Positions 18,249-26,071 of a DNA stretch of 64,000 nucleotides are shown here, piece after piece. The notes under the pieces were generated by a model that made no database searches, was not told the origin of the DNA, and saw only the letters and a list, made by a program, of their open reading frames with translations. The number at the start of each line of letters is the position of its first letter. The stretch's first letter is position 1. A program made the translations under genes and the position numbers. Source of the stretch: Clostridium tyrobutyricum DSM 2637 = ATCC 25755 = JCM 11008 (GTDB lineage: Bacteria; Bacillota; Clostridia; Clostridiales; Clostridiaceae); NCBI RefSeq assembly GCF_000359585.1, contig NZ_APMH01000001.1:145964-209963 (forward strand). The letters are read 5' to 3'.

Positions 18249-18827
18249 CTATATGGCTATCATACCTGAGAAACCCAAGAAAGCCAGTGCAAGCATTCCT
18301 GCTAATATAAAAGCAATTCCAAGTCCTTGAAGCGGCTTGGGTACATCTGCTAATCTTAATTTCTCTCTTAAGCTTGCCATTAAAATTATTGCAATAGCAA
18401 AACCAAATCCAGCTCCTATGGCATTTACTACACTCATTAAAAATGTATAACTTGATTCTACATTTAAGAGAGGTACTGAGAGCACAATACAGTTTGTAGC
18501 TATCAATAGTAGGTAAATTCCCCACATATTATAAAGTGCAGGAGCCTGTTTTTTAATTATCATCTCTAAAAGTTGAACAAAACTTGCAATAAGAAGTACA
18601 AAAACAACTGTAGTCAAAAATGTCAAATGAAATGGCAAGAGTACAAAGTGATATACTACCCATGCAAGCATTGAACTAAAAGTTAAAACTGATGTTACTG
18701 CCATACCCATTCCAATTGAAGCATTAAGATTTTTGGAAACTCCAAAGAAAATACATAGTCCTAAAAATCTTGTTAAAACAAAGTTATTTATAATTACAGA
18801 ACTTATAAACAGCGTAAGATATGCCAT
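18249..18827 (-). CDS. rnfA: Rnf complex subunit A, membrane protein
   Basis: The 192-residue subunit has six membrane helices and is homologous to RnfE with inverted topology. It starts MAYLTLFISSVIINNFVLTRFLG, typical of RnfA/NqrE. C25 (FLGLCIFFG) and C113 (LIATNCIVL) are the two cysteines that, with two from RnfE, are known in related complexes to hold an Fe-S cluster in the membrane. Its ATG overlaps the rnfE stop codon by one base (TAATG), so it should be translationally coupled. Sixteen bp separate it from rnfB. Confidence 0.95.
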   Translation of the reverse strand: MAYLTLFISSVIINNFVLTRFLGLCIFFGVSKNLNASIGMGMAVTSVLTFSSMLAWVVYHFVLLPFHLTFLTTVVFVLLIASFVQLLEMIIKKQAPALYNMWGIYLLLIATNCIVLSVPLLNVESSYTFLMSVVNAIGAGFGFAIAIILMASLREKLRLADVPKPLQGLGIAFILAGMLALAFLGFSGMIAI

Positions 18828-19450
18828 TACATGTCACCTCTACTCATTTTTAACTTTTCCTGATGCTGATTGTATACTTTAACTATAGCAACTAAGTATC
18901 CAATCAATATAAAAGCTCCAGGAGGCAAAATCATAATAAGAGCTGGATTATACCACGATCCCATTACATGCATGCCGAATACAGTACCAGAACCTAGTAG
19001 TTCACGTATTACACCAATTATAACAAGTGCTATACAAAAACCAGCTCCCATTCCAAGACCATCAAAAAATGATGGAACTACCGAATGTTTCGATGCAAAT
19101 ACTTCTGCACGTGCCAATATAATAGCAAAAACCACTATAAGTGCTAGATATATACCTAAAGCTTTGTACAATTCAGGTGCAAATGCTTGAAGTACAAGTT
19201 GTACCAGAGTAACAATTGTAGCTATAGATGTTATATAGACAGGCACTCTTACTTTTGGATTTACAAATTTTCTAATTATAGATACAACTGTATTATTGGC
19301 AGTTATAACAAACATTACAGATAATCCCATTGTAAGCGCATTTATAGCCTCACTGGTTACTGCAAGTGCAGGGCATAAGCTTAATGCAAGTACAAAAATA
19401 GGATTTTCTGTAATTATACCTTTTTTAAATATGTTCCATAATCCTTTCAT
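18827..19450 (-). CDS. rnfE: Rnf complex subunit E, membrane protein
   Basis: The 207-residue subunit has six membrane helices and the RnfE/NqrD start (KKGIITENPIFVLALSLCPALAV, C26). Further family motifs are RVPVYITSIATIVT and LARAEVFASKH. At the position where RnfE proteins usually carry Asn-Cys before the GRAE or ARAE motif, this protein has Phe108-Ala109 (LIVVFAIILARAE). It thus lacks one of the four expected cluster ligands; C139 (GAGFCIAL) is the only other Cys nearby. The DNA at 19110-19150 confirms the reading. It starts 1 bp after rnfG ends. Confidence 0.95.
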   Translation of the reverse strand: MKGLWNIFKKGIITENPIFVLALSLCPALAVTSEAINALTMGLSVMFVITANNTVVSIIRKFVNPKVRVPVYITSIATIVTLVQLVLQAFAPELYKALGIYLALIVVFAIILARAEVFASKHSVVPSFFDGLGMGAGFCIALVIIGVIRELLGSGTVFGMHVMGSWYNPALIMILPPGAFILIGYLVAIVKVYNQHQEKLKMSRGDM

Positions 19451-19451
19451 A

Positions 19452-20003
19452 TTATTTACCTCCCGTATATTTAGTAACTTGAATTACAGCTTCCTTAGCT
19501 CCTTTAGTAACAGCTCTTGAAGTTATAGTTGCTCCTGTCATTGCTTGTATATCCTTGGTATCTGACTTGTCCTTTGTTACTGTTAAATTTTCAACACCTT
19601 TATCTTTAAATTGGCTTCTAAAGGGATCATTTGCAGCATTCGCTCCAAGTCCAGGCGTTTCATTATGTGATACTATACTGAAATCTATAATTTTACCCTC
19701 AGGTGTAACAGCTACCAGCATAGTTATAGCTCCACCATATCCCTTACTTTGGGCAGGTACTACATATGCAATAGTTTTATTTCCTTTTACTGCTGAATAC
19801 CAATCCTTTTTACCACTTACAGGCTTAAAGTTATCTGCATTTTTTACAAGCTGCTGCATGGATTCATTTTTCAATTGCACCTGTTTTTTTGCAGCTACTG
19901 GTGCTGTAAAATAATATGTTGTTGCAATTATAATTCCGGATATAAAACAGGCGGCTGTTAAATTTCTAGCAATACTAAAAACAGAATATTTATCTTTTGC
20001 CAT
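19452..20003 (-). CDS. rnfG: Rnf complex subunit G, covalent flavoprotein
   Basis: RnfG carries covalently bound FMN on the outer face of the membrane. The 183 residues include one N-terminal helix (about 15-33, AACFISGIIIATTYYF). An FMN-binding domain has HNETPGLGA and the attachment motif TGATITS near residues 156-162, where T159 is the expected flavin-linked Thr. It lies 4 bp from rnfD and 1 bp from rnfE. Maturation requires a flavin transferase (ApbE), which is not in this window. Confidence 0.95.
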   Translation of the reverse strand: MAKDKYSVFSIARNLTAACFISGIIIATTYYFTAPVAAKKQVQLKNESMQQLVKNADNFKPVSGKKDWYSAVKGNKTIAYVVPAQSKGYGGAITMLVAVTPEGKIIDFSIVSHNETPGLGANAANDPFRSQFKDKGVENLTVTKDKSDTKDIQAMTGATITSRAVTKGAKEAVIQVTKYTGGK

Positions 20004-20007
20004 AATA

Positions 20008-21000
20008 CTACCTCCTCAACCCAAATTTAACTGGTTTTACAAGACGATCAATCAATGGTGTAACAGCATTCATCAAAAGTATTGAATAACATACACCTTC
20101 TGGATAACCACCCTTTAATCTTATAAGGCTAGTAATAGCTCCTGCTCCTATAGCAAAAATAATCTGCCCTTTTAAAGTTATAGGAATAGTAACCATATCC
20201 GTTGCCATAAAAAATGCTCCTATAATAAGTCCTCCAGCCATCATATGAAATATTGGATCTCCTGTAAAAAATCCACTAGGTCCAAATATCCATGTTAAAA
20301 TTCCAACAGTTGCAATCATTACAACTGGAACCTGCCAGTTTATATATCGCTTGTATATGAGATAGACTCCTCCTAAAACAAGTAATATCGTGCATGTCTC
20401 TCCTATACATCCATTTCTATTTCCTAAAAAAAGTGCTTTATAAAGATTTCCTGTTCCTCCAAAAGTCTGAACTAATTTGGAATATCCATCAAGTTTTAAA
20501 ATTCCAAGAGGAGTAGCAGAAGATACAACATCTACACTGGTCGTCATTTTGCTCCACAATGTCATGGCTGCCGGCCAGGAAGCCATAATAGCTGCCCTGC
20601 CTATATGAGCAGGGTTGAATATATTGTATCCTAGTCCACCCATGGATTGTTTTGAAATTGCTATAGCTATAAATGACCCAATTCCAACCATATATGCTGG
20701 TATAGTAGGAGTAACACACATAGCAAGCAAAAGTCCAGTTAAAAATGCACTGCCGTCACTTACAGTTATTGGTTTATTCCTTATTTTTTGTATTACAGCT
20801 TCAGTTATAACTGCTGATAAAATACTAACTATAATAATCTTTAGTGCTGCCAGTCCAAAATGATAAATTCCAAATATAGCGGCTGGTGCCAGTGCAATAT
20901 TTACACTCCACATTATTTTTGATATAGATTCTTCACATCTCACATGAGGTGAAGATGAAACAGTAAAAATCTTATTTTTTGTCAGTTCTGTCTCTGCCAT
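20008..21000 (-). CDS. rnfD: Rnf complex subunit D, membrane flavoprotein
   Basis: The 330-residue NqrB/RnfD-family protein has about nine to ten membrane helices. The segment SSATPLGIL near residues 160-168 is the covalent FMN site, with T163 the likely attachment residue. FLTGLLLAMCVTPTIP and GGLGYNIFNPAHIGRA are further family signatures. It is thought to form part of the ion path with RnfG, A and E. It is preceded by a strong GGGGGG ribosome-binding site and is 15 bp from rnfC. Confidence 0.95.
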   Translation of the reverse strand: MAETELTKNKIFTVSSSPHVRCEESISKIMWSVNIALAPAAIFGIYHFGLAALKIIIVSILSAVITEAVIQKIRNKPITVSDGSAFLTGLLLAMCVTPTIPAYMVGIGSFIAIAISKQSMGGLGYNIFNPAHIGRAAIMASWPAAMTLWSKMTTSVDVVSSATPLGILKLDGYSKLVQTFGGTGNLYKALFLGNRNGCIGETCTILLVLGGVYLIYKRYINWQVPVVMIATVGILTWIFGPSGFFTGDPIFHMMAGGLIIGAFFMATDMVTIPITLKGQIIFAIGAGAITSLIRLKGGYPEGVCYSILLMNAVTPLIDRLVKPVKFGLRR

Positions 21001-21015
21001 TTTATAATCCCCCCT

Positions 21016-22404
21016 CTATTTTTCCACACTTGTCTTAGCTTCTACACCTTTAGTATCTGCTTCTTTAGCACTAATTTTATTATTTAAAATTTTTGCTTCT
21101 TCTGCATTTTTAGCTTTTGAATATTTAATATACTGAACAATATTCCTTTTAGCTGGACAAGAATATACACAACTTCCACATTCTACACAATCCAAAAGAT
21201 TATATTCATCTTTTGCTTCTTTATAAAGATCATTTTGTCCAAGTATACTCAGCATACTTGGGTTAAGCCCCATAGGACAGGCTTGTATACACCTTCCACA
21301 TCTTATACAAGGTGATTCTCTTCCTGAATTAACTTCATTTTTTGTTAAAGCTAATATTCCAGAAACACCTTTAATTATAGGAATGTCTAAATTTGACTCT
21401 GCAAATCCCATCATTGGACCGCCCATAATTATCTTCACTGGGTCTTTTGAAAATCCGCCACAAAAATTAATTGCATCGCTAAAGCTTGTACCAATTCTTA
21501 CTAAAAGATTTTTAGGAGAATTTATTGCACCTCCACTTACTGTAGTTATTCTTTGAATTAAAGGAATTCCTCTCTCTACTGCATCACTTATTGCAATTAA
21601 TGTTCCAACATTTTGGACTACAACTCCAACATCTGCTGGGAGCCCTCCTGAAGGAACTTCTCTTCCTGTCAAAACTTTTATAAGCATTTTTTCAGCTCCC
21701 TGTGGATATTTGGTAGGCAAGCTTACAACCTGTACATTGCTGATATCAGAAAAAGTTTGCTTCATGCTTTTTATAGAATCAGGTTTGTTATTTTCTATTC
21801 CAATATAACATTTTTCTGGCTTTAAAATTTTCATTACTATCTTCACACCAGTTGTTATTTTATCCTGATATTCTATCATAGCTCTATGATCAGCTGTTAA
21901 ATATGGTTCACATTCAGCCGCATTTAAAATAAATACATCAATTTTTTTATCCTTGGGTGGAGAAAGTTTTACATGAGTAGGAAACGTTGCTCCTCCCATT
22001 CCCACTACACCATTTTCTTTTATAATTTCTAAAATATCACTTTCATTTAAATCTTCAAAGTTACGTGTTGTAGGAATTCCTTCAATCCACTCATCTTTTC
22101 CGTCGTTTTCAATAACTATAGCCGTACATACTCCAAAAGTAGGGTGAGGATAATTCCCCACATCAATTACCTTTCCTGAAATAGAAGCATGTATATTGCT
22201 GGATATAAATCCTCCACTTGCAGCAATTAGCTGACCTTTCTTGACTTCATCTCCTTTCTCTACCAACGGAGATGCTGGAGCTCCAATATGCTGCCTTACT
22301 GGTATAATAACCTTGTCAGGTACAGGTGCAATTTCAATGGATTTATCTGATGTGTATACCTTGTTTCCATTTGGATGGACTCCACCTCTAAAACTTTTTA
22401 TCAC
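21016..22404 (-). CDS. rnfC: Rnf complex subunit C, NADH-binding Fe-S flavoprotein
   Basis: RnfC delivers electrons to NAD+ on the cytoplasmic side. The likely start is GTG at 22404, 6 nt after AGAGGTG, giving 462 residues; GTG at 22413 overlaps that ribosome-binding site. The N-terminal barrel-sandwich domain is followed by the NADH/FMN-binding fold (GGATFPTHVKL, ILNAAECEPYLTADHR) and a SLBB-like region. Two [4Fe-4S] motifs follow (CIRCGRCIQACP and CVECGSCVYSCP). The C-terminus is short and lacks the long repetitive tail of proteobacterial RnfC. It is the first structural gene, after a 120-bp gap with two inverted repeats. Confidence 0.95.
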   Translation of the reverse strand: MIKSFRGGVHPNGNKVYTSDKSIEIAPVPDKVIIPVRQHIGAPASPLVEKGDEVKKGQLIAASGGFISSNIHASISGKVIDVGNYPHPTFGVCTAIVIENDGKDEWIEGIPTTRNFEDLNESDILEIIKENGVVGMGGATFPTHVKLSPPKDKKIDVFILNAAECEPYLTADHRAMIEYQDKITTGVKIVMKILKPEKCYIGIENNKPDSIKSMKQTFSDISNVQVVSLPTKYPQGAEKMLIKVLTGREVPSGGLPADVGVVVQNVGTLIAISDAVERGIPLIQRITTVSGGAINSPKNLLVRIGTSFSDAINFCGGFSKDPVKIIMGGPMMGFAESNLDIPIIKGVSGILALTKNEVNSGRESPCIRCGRCIQACPMGLNPSMLSILGQNDLYKEAKDEYNLLDCVECGSCVYSCPAKRNIVQYIKYSKAKNAEEAKILNNKISAKEADTKGVEAKTSVEK

Positions 22405-22454
22405 TATTAACACCTCTTTCTATTAATTCTTAATAAAAATACTTATATATTAAA

Positions 22455-22489
22455 TTATAGAAATATTATCATTGATAATATTTCTATAA
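22455..22489. promoter_or_regulatory. Perfect 35-bp palindrome in the rnfC leader
   Basis: TTATAGAAATATTATCA (22455-22471) and TGATAATATTTCTATAA (22473-22489) are exact 17-bp complements around a single base. It sits about 50 bp before the rnfC start codon. It has no T run of a simple terminator at its end, and its nearly loopless form suggests a protein-binding site more than an RNA hairpin. On the minus strand it ends in CTATAAT, which could double as a -10 box. Confidence 0.6.
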
Positions 22490-22506
22490 TAAAATATTTA
22501 TGATAA

Positions 22507-22531
22507 AAGCTTATAATCAATTCATAAGCTT
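22507..22531 (-). terminator. Hairpin after rseC
   Basis: AAGCTTAT (22508-22515) and ATAAGCTT (22524-22531) pair around an 8-nt loop. The hairpin begins 3 bp after the rseC stop and is followed on the minus strand by TTTTATC. It may act as a weak terminator or attenuator between rseC and rnfC. Confidence 0.5.
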
Positions 22532-22533
22532 AT

Positions 22534-22947
22534 CTATAAAATACGCTTTATAACAGGCTTTATAGATTCTTTCTTTCCTGCTGACTTATCAAAAACCTTT
22601 ACACATAAAAGTGATAAAATAAATAGTATAACTGCTCCACCTATTTGAAATGCTTTTAAATTTCCTCCAATCTTATTAGCTATAAGTGTTCCAATTAGCG
22701 CCCCCAGAAATATTCCAATAAGAGGCAGTATATACACGACAAATGCTGCTTTTAGCATATTGGTCTCTTCTATTTCAAATGTGACATGCTGACCGGGTTT
22801 TGCACCAATGGGATTTCTAGCATTTACTACAGATGCCGCCGCTCCAGGACAGGCTCCGCAATTTGCACAATCTCCATGATTGCTAGTTCTAACCTTAGCC
22901 ATTCCATCTTTAGATTCAATTATAATACCTGAAGATTCATTTTTCAT
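22534..22947 (-). CDS. rseC: RseC/MucC-family membrane protein upstream of rnf
   Basis: The 137-residue protein has a soluble N-terminal domain with three cysteines in C27-x2-C30-x2-C33 (GDCANCGACPG), a pattern kept in RseC proteins and suited to a redox or metal site. Two membrane helices follow (about residues 66-88 and 99-119). The C-terminal tail is basic. RseC is linked in enterobacteria to reduction of SoxR by the Rnf-like Rsx complex. In clostridia it regularly lies just upstream of rnfCDGEAB and is reported to influence rnf expression in C. ljungdahlii. It probably has its own promoter and may be separated from rnfC by a hairpin. Confidence 0.88.
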   Translation of the reverse strand: MKNESSGIIIESKDGMAKVRTSNHGDCANCGACPGAAASVVNARNPIGAKPGQHVTFEIEETNMLKAAFVVYILPLIGIFLGALIGTLIANKIGGNLKAFQIGGAVILFILSLLCVKVFDKSAGKKESIKPVIKRIL

Positions 22948-23007
22948 TTATTTTACCCCCATGATATATTATTATCCAACTAATATAAAAAATCTTTTAT
23001 ATAATTA

Positions 23008-23016
23008 ATTATAGCA
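23008..23016 (-). promoter_or_regulatory. Extended -10 promoter of rseC
   Basis: TGCTATAAT on the minus strand is an extended -10 element about 60 bp upstream of the rseC ATG. The -35 region is poor (GTTAAA). This combination often depends on an activator. A long palindrome lies about 50 bp further upstream. Confidence 0.5.
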
Positions 23017-23061
23017 TATATTGATAAATTTAACTTTTTTTACATTTATTCCTCTATAATC

Positions 23062-23098
23062 GTTTACTTAATGTACAATTATTGTACATTAAGTAAAC
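23062..23098. promoter_or_regulatory. Perfect 37-bp palindrome upstream of rseC
   Basis: GTTTACTTAATGTACAAT (23062-23079) and ATTGTACATTAAGTAAAC (23081-23098) are exact 18-bp complements around one T. The site lies upstream of the predicted -35 of rseC, the place for an activator. Its geometry matches the rnfC-leader palindrome (single-base centre, 17-18 bp arms), but the sequence differs. Confidence 0.6.
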
Positions 23099-23107
23099 AA
23101 ACATATA

Positions 23108-23141
23108 GCGACAGCACAATTTTTAAAAAATGTGCTGTCGC
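23108..23141. other. GC-rich hairpin between rseC and the divergent gene
   Basis: GCGACAGCACA (23108-23118) and TGTGCTGTCGC (23131-23141) are exact 11-bp arms with an A/T loop that can itself pair. No gene is known to end here: both neighbours start away from it. Neither side has a long T run. It could be an attenuator in a longer leader, an orphan terminator of a lost gene, or the end of a small RNA. Confidence 0.5.
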
Positions 23142-23258
23142 ATTAACTGCTTTAAATAAGCTTGACAATCATTTTAGCCGCTAAAAATTTATAAATGTTT
23201 CCTATATTTTTTATTTATGATATTATAATTATAATACAATTTGAAGGTGATATCAATT

Positions 23259-23738
23259 ATGGATACTAATAAAAAGAGATTTTTAAAAAATATATGCAAA
23301 TACTGTGTAAGCAACTATATGGTATCAAACAGTTCTCCTATAATGTCTTCACTTATATATCATATCTGCAAATTTTTAGATATGGATTCAATGGCAGTAC
23401 AAGGTATAGTAACCTTGCATATAAATGAATTTTCAAGTAAAAGTTTCGCACACTGTTTCAACGTATGTGATGGAATTATAATAGATGCAAGCATATATGA
23501 ATATGCACTTATAAACAGGAGAATATCTCATATCATACCTATGTATATAGTTGATAGTATTCCCTATAACATAAGCTATACTGTACAAAATGAGATACCC
23601 GTAGATTATAGATTTAAATTTTCCAACAAATTTGTAAATAATATAATAAATGAGATAAAATTCGTTGATGATATTTATTTGGGAAAATTCAATTTAATAG
23701 ATGATGCCAAAAAGAAAAATTTATTTTATTGTCGTTAA
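23259..23738 (+). CDS. Uncharacterised protein with a transglutaminase-like His/Asp pattern
   Basis: The start is taken at ATG 23259, 8 nt after GAAGGTG, giving 159 residues; an upstream TTG is less likely. I do not recognise the family. The segment SSPIMSSLIYHICKFLDMD, then VQGIVTLHI, then FAHCFNVCDGIIIDASI follows the order of small transglutaminase or papain-fold proteins (Cys helix, then HxW...DGxxxD). The His and Asp are present (HC...IID), but no Cys sits at the usual nucleophile position. There is no signal peptide. It is divergent from rseC and convergent with dacF. Confidence 0.5.
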   Translation: MDTNKKRFLKNICKYCVSNYMVSNSSPIMSSLIYHICKFLDMDSMAVQGIVTLHINEFSSKSFAHCFNVCDGIIIDASIYEYALINRRISHIIPMYIVDSIPYNISYTVQNEIPVDYRFKFSNKFVNNIINEIKFVDDIYLGKFNLIDDAKKKNLFYCR

Positions 23739-23759
23739 TCATTAGATTCATATTTATTT

Positions 23760-24863
23760 TTAATGAAAAAATGGTAATATAAATTTATTTCCAAGCTTTA
23801 CTGCATTACCTGCCTTAAGTGGGGAATTATATATCTTTTTACCATCTTTATATATATATAGTTCTCCTACATTATCACCTTTTTTTACTGTAGATACTAT
23901 CTTCTGTGGTTTTATAATTTTAGAAGTATATTTACATCTTTTATCAATAGGTATGACTACATCTTCTCCATACTTCAGTTTCAGTTGTTTCTTCCCTACA
24001 TTTAATTTCAATGCAATTTTACCTTTTGAAAATATTTTTTTAAATTCATAATTTTTACTCACATAGTCATATATTTTTTTGGTTTCCTTCCATCTGCCAG
24101 GACAATTTAATACTACCATAACTATATCATTTTCCTTAAATTTGGCTGATGTAACAAGACATTTTCCCGCTTTTCCAGTATATCCTGTTTTTACTCCATT
24201 GGATTGTGGAATTTCCCATAAAATTTTATTTATATTGTGATAGCTTCTGCTAAATCCATTTTTTTCTCCATCTACATCTTTCGATCCTACAATATCATTG
24301 AAAATTTTGTTTTCTTTAGCTTTACTTGCAACTAGTGCCAAATCATATGCAGTAGAATAGTGCTCATCTTTATCAAGACCATGGGGTGTTTCAAAATGAG
24401 TATTTAATATTCCTATTCCACTAGCATATTCATTCATCAGCTTTACAAATTCCTCCACGCTTCCACTTACTCCTTCTGAAATTGCTATGGCCGCATCATT
24501 TCCGGATCTAAGCATAAGTCCATACAAAAGCTCTCTCAATTTTATTTTTTCACCTTTTTTGTAACCTACTGTAGATCCTCTTATACCTGCTGATCTTACT
24601 GAAATTTCCACTTTTTTATCTAAATTTCCATATTTTATAGCTACAAGGGATGTCATAATTTTTGTGGTACTTGCCATAGGCACTAATTCATAAGCATTCT
24701 TCTCATATAGAACTACTTTGGATTTGCTATCTATAGCTACTGCACATCTAGCATCTATATAAGGATATTTATCTATAGCAGCAAACACATTATCGCTGAA
24801 TATATTAATTCCTATAAATAAAACCATGATAAATACCAAAGCTTTTTTTAATTTTCCACCCAT
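23760..24863 (-). CDS. D-alanyl-D-alanine carboxypeptidase (DacF/PBP5 type)
   Basis: The 367-residue serine peptidase trims the terminal D-Ala from peptidoglycan stem peptides. A signal peptide covers about residues 1-29 (FIMVLFIGINIFSDNVFA-A). The active-site motifs are S65-T-T-K68, SGN near residue 124 and KTG near 227 (GVKTGYTG). The C-terminal PBP5-type domain (about 285-367) carries GKIALKLNVG and VGELYIYKDG but no clear amphipathic membrane anchor. In spore formers DacF acts during sporulation or growth. It is a single gene, divergent from the ytfI-ytfJ pair. Confidence 0.92.
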   Translation of the reverse strand: MGGKLKKALVFIMVLFIGINIFSDNVFAAIDKYPYIDARCAVAIDSKSKVVLYEKNAYELVPMASTTKIMTSLVAIKYGNLDKKVEISVRSAGIRGSTVGYKKGEKIKLRELLYGLMLRSGNDAAIAISEGVSGSVEEFVKLMNEYASGIGILNTHFETPHGLDKDEHYSTAYDLALVASKAKENKIFNDIVGSKDVDGEKNGFSRSYHNINKILWEIPQSNGVKTGYTGKAGKCLVTSAKFKENDIVMVVLNCPGRWKETKKIYDYVSKNYEFKKIFSKGKIALKLNVGKKQLKLKYGEDVVIPIDKRCKYTSKIIKPQKIVSTVKKGDNVGELYIYKDGKKIYNSPLKAGNAVKLGNKFILPFFH

Positions 24864-25018
24864 ATTTTTGCCTCCTGACTTTAAATATTTTATTCAAAAT
24901 TATCTAAATATATTTTTTACTAAAATATTTAAATTAATCCTAAAACTAATTCCATATAAGTATATATTTCTATATTTAGGTTATATTTATTAATATATTA
25001 GAATTAAGGTGGTATAGG

Positions 25019-25561
25019 TTGTTTATTTTGTTTATAGTTATACTGTTTTTGATCATTATTTTTATACCTTTTCCTGTAAAATTACATATTTTTTATAATA
25101 ATAAAAAATTGAATTTATATTTTTTTAATATAAATATATTGAATAAGATTACATCAAATAAAAAAGAATTTAATATAAATTCAGCTAATTCTATCAAGCA
25201 ACTGGCAACAACTATAAAAAAATCTAGAATGGTTTTCAAACGTCTTTTAAAAATTAAATATAAACCCAAAATTAATATTGATATAGACATAGTCTATGGA
25301 CTTGATGATGCTGCATATACTGCCATATTATATGGATTAATAAATTCTTTGACCCATTCACTATTGATAATATTATCTAGATTATTCATATTAAAAAAAC
25401 AAAAAATAAATATAAAACCCTGTTTTAACAAATCTTATTTCAAATTAGAAATTAATAGTATAATTTACGTAAGTTTTGTAAAAATTATATATATAATCTT
25501 ATCATTATATATTGATAATAAAAGCCTTAAAAAATTAAGAACTTCTGTTAACAAGATATAA
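25019..25561 (+). CDS. DUF2953 family protein (YtfI-like)
   Basis: The 180-residue protein starts at TTG 25019, 6 nt after AAGGTGG, and begins with a membrane helix (residues 3-20, LFIVILFLIIIFIPFPV). DUF2953 features follow: a VKLHIFYNN strand, the central DIDIVYGLDDAAYTAILYGLI motif and IKPCFNKSYFKLEINSII. The family is sporulation-associated and paired with ytfJ in Bacillus and Clostridium, as here (21 bp upstream of ytfJ). Its biochemical role is unknown. Confidence 0.85.
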   Translation: MFILFIVILFLIIIFIPFPVKLHIFYNNKKLNLYFFNINILNKITSNKKEFNINSANSIKQLATTIKKSRMVFKRLLKIKYKPKINIDIDIVYGLDDAAYTAILYGLINSLTHSLLIILSRLFILKKQKINIKPCFNKSYFKLEINSIIYVSFVKIIYIILSLYIDNKSLKKLRTSVNKI

Positions 25562-25582
25562 TCAAATAGAGGAGGTATTCAT

Positions 25583-26014
25583 ATGGATAGTCATCCTATA
25601 GAAAATTTATTAAAGAGCACTATGGAGAATCTCAAAGATATGATAGATGTAAATACCATAGTTGGAAATGCAGTAGAATCCAAAGATGGATCCCTAATAG
25701 TTCCAATCTCAAAAGTATCTTTTGGTTTTGCTTCTGGGGGAAGTGAATTTGACACAAGCAAAAAAGATGAATCAAAGCCGGATTATCCATTTGGTGGTGG
25801 TTCCGGAGCTGGAGTAACCGTTAAACCAGTAGCATTTTTAGTTACTAAAGGAGATTCCATAAGACTTTTATCTCTGGATCAAAATAGTACCTACGATAAA
25901 ATAGTTGATTCAGTTCCTCAAATAATGGATTACATAAAAGATATGGTTTGTTCTAAAAAATCCAAAGATAAATCTTCAGATGATACTGTGTCAGATAATG
26001 GAGAAGGCATTTAA
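25583..26014 (+). CDS. ytfJ: GerW family sporulation protein YtfJ
   Basis: The 143-residue protein starts after a strong GAGGAGG site. The family hallmark is clear: HPIENLLKSTMENLKDMIDVNTIVG, ISKVSFGFASGGSEF, GGGSGAGVTVKPVAFLV. The spacer has a charged insert (DTSKKDESKPDYPFG). The C-terminal tail is lysine- and aspartate-rich. In Bacillus subtilis the protein (GerW) is made in the forespore and is needed for L-alanine-driven germination. Here it forms a two-gene unit with the DUF2953 gene and ends at a terminator. Confidence 0.92.
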   Translation: MDSHPIENLLKSTMENLKDMIDVNTIVGNAVESKDGSLIVPISKVSFGFASGGSEFDTSKKDESKPDYPFGGGSGAGVTVKPVAFLVTKGDSIRLLSLDQNSTYDKIVDSVPQIMDYIKDMVCSKKSKDKSSDDTVSDNGEGI

Positions 26015-26019
26015 AGCAT

Positions 26020-26054
26020 AAAAATTCAGACTTGGATTTTAAGTCTGAATTTTT
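26020..26054. terminator. Bidirectional terminator between ytfJ and an amidase gene
   Basis: AAAAATTCAGACTT (26020-26033) and AAGTCTGAATTTTT (26041-26054) are exact 14-bp complements around a 7-nt loop, with A and T runs suited to both directions. Confidence 0.85.
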
Positions 26055-26071
26055 ATCTGTATTAATATTTA

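Noticed and set aside
18235..18525. 96-codon frame overlapping rnfA on the same strand
   Set aside because: It is an out-of-frame shadow of rnfA, rich in Cys/Trp/Arg from misread hydrophobic codons, with no independent start signal.
25019..26014. Reading the DUF2953 gene as a pseudogene because no ATG is found near its start
   Set aside because: TTG with AAGGTGG 6 nt upstream is a sound start, the length is normal and it is correctly spaced before ytfJ.
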